This document shows, piece after piece, positions 56,605-64,000 of a stretch of DNA of 64,000 nucleotides. The stretch is from Metridium senile. Lineage: Eukaryota > Cnidaria > Anthozoa > Actiniaria > Metridiidae. A program made the position numbers and the translations under genes. Below the pieces are notes generated by a model. That model did not search any database. It was not told the DNA's origin and saw only the letters and a list, made by a program, of their open reading frames with translations. The DNA lies in the NCBI GenBank assembly GCA_949775045.1, contig OX459095.1, forward strand, positions 22,916,311 through 22,980,310. Reading direction: 5' to 3'. Each line of letters starts with the position of its first letter. The stretch's first letter is position 1.

Positions 56605-56755
56605 TGACATAACTCCGACGGGACAGCTCTCGTAGCGTGGCATGCACCACTGCTCCGATGGGATGGCTCCCATAGCATGGCGCCGATGAGAAGGCTCTCA
56701 TAGCATTGCTCCGACGAGATGGCTCCCATAGCATTGCGCCGACGCTCCGACCGGA
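56605..56755. repeat. Tandem repeat, about 31-bp unit, four to five copies
   Basis: Unit GCTCCGAYGRGATGGCTCCC then ATAGCATTGC with variants. Each unit contains a small self-complementary piece (GGGATGGCTCCC, GAGAAGGCTCTC). It ends where the LINE begins. Confidence 0.85.
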
Positions 56756-56764
56756 GCACATGTT

Positions 56765-59500
<2,736 letters not shown>

Positions 59501-61745
59501 CGATTTGATAGGACGAGAGGCGTGTGTTATTAATAAATAGTCGGGAAAATGACGTCATTGGAAATCACATGACAATGCAGCTTTGTAAAGACGGCTGCAA
59601 GTTTTGCCGGCTGAACCTGAAAACTGACAAAAAAAGCTTTGAAATGCTACTCGTATCAGTCTTATACGTCGATACCCCAACTATTATATGATTACCTATA
59701 GATCTATTTAAGGAACAATGGCCTCACTATCACTAACCTTACTATTAATGGTTCACCAAACTAATGACCTCCTGCTGATAGCGTATAATAAACACCCTGA
59801 TTACACGGTTACAATACAGAGAATATTAATGATTGGCACAGGTCATAACTGTAATCCGATTGGCTCTCGGCAGGTCAATTAGAAAGAATCTCATCAAGTC
59901 ATACATCATAGTTACCATTATTCAGGGTTTGTTAAACCTCTGTTGAAGACACAACATATCGGTGGAACCAATTCATTGATGAGTTTGGGTTCTTCGTCAA
60001 GCTAAGGACAAAGTTAACTTCAAGAATTCCATTATTAAGTTTTTCTTTCTTATCAGTCCCCACATTAAAAATCACCAAAGAGTAATTGTTGCAAGCTAGC
60101 TCAAACAAAACTTGTGAAGGGTTTTTTGTATCAACTCTTTTTAGCAAGAATCTTTGCAAGCCCCTCCTTACAATGTTGCCATGCTTATTTGAAAGTTGCC
60201 CAAAGTCCAGAACGGGAACAATGTATATATATATATATATGAGATACATTAAGTACATCTAGGCATCATGGCGAGTGAGGCGATAGGGACATTTAACGTG
60301 AGTTTATAAGTGTTGCTCAAGAGAATAAAAGAAATAAAATGGATCCCGAAAGACTCAATATTTGATTTTAGGCTTGCTTTATTTAGATCAAGTGAAATGG
60401 TCAAAGAATTATTTCACTCAAGAAGTGATTTTTAAGATCCTTATAAAGTTGTCACAATCGTTACAAAATTTAGATGTGGTTCACACAAATAATTAAGCTA
60501 GTTGTTGAAAAATAAATAAACTTGAGAAATCAAAAATAAGTCAGTTCATTAGCTATCCTGTATCCGTTGAATCTTTGGTGTTTCTTTGTCTGGGATGCCA
60601 ATCAATAAGCAGTTGCAGTTGACTAGACGTGAGGCAACAAAGGCGTGAACCAGTTTTTCAGTACAGGATGCGTCGGTATGTAACGAGCGATTTGATAGGT
60701 CGAGAGGCGTGTGTTATTAAAATATAGTCGGGAAAATGACGTCATTGGAAATCAAATAACAGCTTTGTAAAGACGGCTGCAAGTTTTGCCGACTGAACCT
60801 TATGAAAAACTGACAAAATAAGCTTTGAAATACTACTCGTATCAGTGTTATACGTCGATACCCCCAACTATTATATGATTACCTATAGATCTATTTAAGG
60901 AACAATGGCCTCACTTTCACTAACCTTACTATTAATGGTTCACCAAACAACTAATGACCTCCTGCTGATAGCGTATAATAAACACCCTGATTACACGGTT
61001 AAAATACAGAGAATATTAATGATTGGCACAGGTCATAACTGTAATCTGATTGGCTCTCGGCAAGTCAATTAGAAAGAACATCATCAAGTCATACATCACA
61101 GTTACCATTATTCAGGGTTTGTTAAACCTCTGTTGAAGACACAACATATCGGTGGAACCAATTCATTGATGAGCTTAGGTTCTTCATAAAGGTAAGGGCA
61201 AAGTTAACTTCAAGAATTCCATTATTAAGTTTTTCTTTCTTATCAGTCCCACATTAAAAATCCCCAAAGAGTAATTGTTGCAAGCTCAAACAAAACTTTT
61301 TAGATTTCTATTTCTATCAACGCTTTTTAGCAATAATCTTCGCAAGCCCCTCCTTACAATGTTGCCATGTTTATTTGAAATATATATATATATGAGATAC
61401 ATTAAGTAAATCTAGGCATCATGGCGAGTGAGGCGAGTGAGGCGAGAGAGACATTTAACGTGAGTTTATAAGTGTTGCTCAAGAGAATCAAAGAAATATA
61501 ATGGATCCTTAAAGACTCGCCTTGCTTTATTTAAATCAAGTGAAATGGTCAAAGAGTAATTTCACTCAAAAAGTGATTTTTAAGAACCTTTTAAAGTTGT
61601 CACAATCTTAACAAAATTTAGATGTGGTTCACATAAATAAGCTAGTAGTCGAAAAATATATCAACTTGTAGCAATCAAAAATAAGTCAGTTCATTAGCTA
61701 TTCAAAAATATATCATATGTACAATGCAAAAAAATGAAAACACAA

Positions 61746-62620
61746 CGGCGGGCACAAACGGATTCAAAAACGGCACACTTCACATACTTCACATACACTG
61801 AAATGTTGCAGCATTACTTACGAATGTTTTAATAAATTATCGTATTATTGTGAAATTTTCAGTGGTTGTAATATTGAAGTAGCAAAAATGTTTGAGAAGT
61901 TATTGGAATGTTTTCACTTCATTGTGACGTCATAATACGTTTTACACGTAGTCGGGACAAAAATCAATTTTACCGCTAGATACGATTTAAAGATGTATTT
62001 TTTAAACCTGTGAGATGTAAAACACGTTATGGAGATTTTTTTCAATTTATGGTAACTGTAACTGGAGATATGAGGGATTCTATGATTTTGATGATGTCAT
62101 CTAATTTGACGTCAAAAAATTATTATTTAGAATCAATAACAGAAATTCTAACATTATCTCATTCAATAGTCGATTTTCAGTAAGTATAGCTTATAAAATC
62201 ATCGATATCCCAGAAAGGGGCTGCATAACATATCTTTAAAGATATGTGTGAAGTCATAATGACGTAGCGGGGATTTACTCACTTTTTCAACCTCAATTTA
62301 TAGCCCTCTAACTTCAAAAATCAAAATTCTAAAACGATACGATTTTCCAGCGTTCTTATATCATTTCATTCGCATTAAAGTTAGAGAGAAATGTTTTGAA
62401 ATGAAAAAAATGTACCAAGCGAAATGTTTTTTCAGAGGTTTTATTAATTTTTTTTTACTTCGAAATTTTCGCGGGAAAGATTTTGGACGTTAAAATCGCC
62501 ACAACTCAAGTTTTCATCACCAAAATTAAAACAGTTTTCAGTTTTATAGTCCTTAGCAGAAAGGGGATGATATTTGATGCAAAATAGAAATTTCAATAGA
62601 AATTTCATCATGAGCGCTTT
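61746..62620. mobile_element. Block of about 870 bp present only in copy C
   Basis: Copy A runs from AAAACACAACATTTCC to TTTCGTCCAATTCG in about 60 bp; in copy C these points are 870 bp apart. The block contains several GACGTCA/TGACGTCA-like phrases (61925, 62095, 62110) and no terminal repeats or open frame. Its origin is unresolved; deletion in copy A is an alternative. Confidence 0.6.
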
Positions 62621-63181
62621 GTCCAATTCGCTTCGTCCAATTCGTCGACATTCTTTCTTTATGCCAATTCTTCCCTTAAAATCACCCAAAAACCAACAAT
62701 AATTTGTAGTAGTAACCATACTATTATCGATACACTAAAGTGTTAAAAGGGCTTGTTTGAACAACTTGATATGTTTGAGATAAAACAACTAATTAATCAT
62801 TAATAATGGTGTCATAAATGACCAGTCTATATAACAGGTTGAACTCTAACGCACAGTGATTTCATGGCCACAACCCACCACAACCACTTGTAGTATTTGG
62901 TTAATTGGGGGATTATTATTGAAATCAGTAATATCTGAAATAAGAACGTTAGTTCCTTTCAATGATTGAATTTTCTTGTTTAAAATACAATAGCTAATCT
63001 GTGACAAAGGCTTCTAGATACTCCCAAAAAAATCCAAGATCATGAGTCATTTCAAGAGTTTGTAAAATATTAATTGATAATAACAGTGGTTGACTGGATG
63101 AATTGGAATTTTGAAAAATATGACCTAAAACTATTCGATAAAAGATGTACAGTACGTTGCTTAGTTTCGTGCCACTACCAG

Positions 63182-63228
63182 TATTGTGCCAATAAACACT
63201 TTTTTTAAGTGTTTATTGGCACAATAAA
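63182..63228. repeat. Palindrome abutting the hexamer array
   Basis: TATTGTGCCAATAAACACTT is mirrored exactly (AAGTGTTTATTGGCACAATA) around a T-rich centre. Copy A has a single GTGCCAATAAAAACTT here, so the palindrome arose in copy C. Confidence 0.9.
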
Positions 63229-63230
63229 CA

Positions 63231-63402
63231 TAAATATATAAATATAAATATAAATATAAATATAAATATAAATATAAATATAAATATAAATATAAATATA
63301 AATATAAATATAAATATAAATATAAATATAAATATAAATATAAATATAAATATAAATATAAATATAAATATAAATATAAATATAAATATAAATATAAATA
63401 TA
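63231..63402. repeat. (TATAAA)n satellite
   Basis: About 28 tandem copies of ATAAAT in near-perfect register, replacing the direct transition seen in copy A from CCAATAAAAACTTAAAGCTA. Confidence 0.95.
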
Positions 63403-63789
63403 ATTAATATAGCTTAAAAGCTATATTTCAACGACGGCTATTTAATATTTCGGAAAAACTAAGCTAACTAAGAAACCCCTCTTCCCTACTGGGGTTACTG
63501 CGCAGTAGGCTGACAAAAAAAAACATTGAAAGTAATGGACGTTTTGATGTGAGGCGGTTTTTGAAACTTACAAGATTCGATTCATTTATGCAAATTTCAA
63601 AACAAATTTGAAATCAAGTTTTGAAGAATAAATCGAGCCTTTCAACCTCGATATGAACGCTTCTGCAGGTTTGGCTGTAATTCAAAATGCCGAAAGTTTG
63701 CAGTTTTGAAAAAAGGTCAAGTTCTAGATCAATCAACGAATCAATCAATTAATCAATCAATCAATGAATCAATGAATCAATCAATGTAT

Positions 63790-63823
63790 AACGCTTAGAA
63801 CAGATTTGTATTTGCGCTTTATA

Positions 63824-63874
<51 letters not shown>

Positions 63875-63881
63875 TAATAAC

Positions 63882-63937
<56 letters not shown>

Positions 63938-63960
63938 TTAATAATAATAATAATAATTAT
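63790..63960. repeat. LINE-type 3' tail and (AAT)n microsatellite
   Basis: AACGCTTAGAACAG ... TTGCGCTTTATAAATAATAA is the same GCGC/ATAAAT 3' signature as the L2/CR1 ends, followed by about 40 AAT units. It is preceded by an AATCAATC tetranucleotide run at 63728-63785. Confidence 0.85.
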
Positions 63961-64000
63961 CGACATTGACATTGCTTAAAAGAATCAGTCCCTAAAATAT

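Larger units (their letters stand above)
60556..63510 (+). repeat. Long repeat unit, copy C, with a large insertion
   Basis: It repeats copy B up to about 61740 and then, after an insert (about 61746-62620), continues along copy A to TTACTGCGCAGTA at about 63490. It includes a CRE near 60738. Candidate short exon: ATGGCGAGTGAGGCGAGTGA (61420) followed by AAC-GTGAGT. Confidence 0.85.

Overview
The window is animal nuclear DNA, AT-rich, with intron-poor genes scattered among many transposon relics. Tandem BTB-BACK-PHR genes, L2/CR1-type and R2-type LINEs, a Penelope-like element, TTAA-flanked inverted-repeat elements and tRNA-derived SINE-like copies together suggest a cnidarian, most plausibly an anthozoan. 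That assignment is inference from content; no rRNA or mitochondrial marker is present. I recognise no bacterial or viral genes, CRISPR array or operon.

Layout. 1-26 kb: a cluster of BTB/BACK/PHR genes on the + strand. Copies 1 (1563-2960) and 2 (9093-10646) look intact. Copy 3 (20690-21893) is only the 5' flank. Copy 4 (23509-25149) has lost its start codon. A fifth scrap lies at 5397-5626. Copies 1 and 4 belong to one segmental duplication (base 1 corresponds to base 22180), so each serves as the pre-insertion control for the other. Between the copies lie TTAA-flanked elements, small fold-back elements and two dead L2/CR1 LINEs. 26-33 kb: a 32-bp minisatellite with a TTAA element inside it, a 2-kb inverted-repeat element bounded by (TA)n, and an inverted, decayed duplicate of the secreted-protein gene found at 48 kb. 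34-38.5 kb: a small gene for a predicted N-myristoylated protein with a full CRE upstream, then two 5'-truncated R2-type LINE tails. 39-47.6 kb: mostly fold-back elements, SINE-like copies and microsatellites. 48-51.5 kb: a large intronless coding region for a 1021-residue secreted protein. 51.5-59.3 kb: Penelope-like and LINE remains. 59.3-63.5 kb: a tandemly duplicated unit that has a third copy at 39.3-41.2 kb.

Expressed genes are few: two BTB-PHR genes, the myristoylated-protein gene and the secreted-protein gene. Nothing indicates that they share a pathway. The most informative structure is comparative. Because the region is built of duplicated blocks, several insertions can be read against an empty site within the same 64 kb, which gives exact target-site duplications. 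I found no convincing new enzymatic system. The best candidates for something undescribed are the set of unrelated inverted-repeat families that all sit in TTAA with TTAA-GG/AG ends, the BTB-PHR protein with an acidic and FG-repeat tail, and the hairpin insertion in the 3' UTR of the secreted-protein gene.
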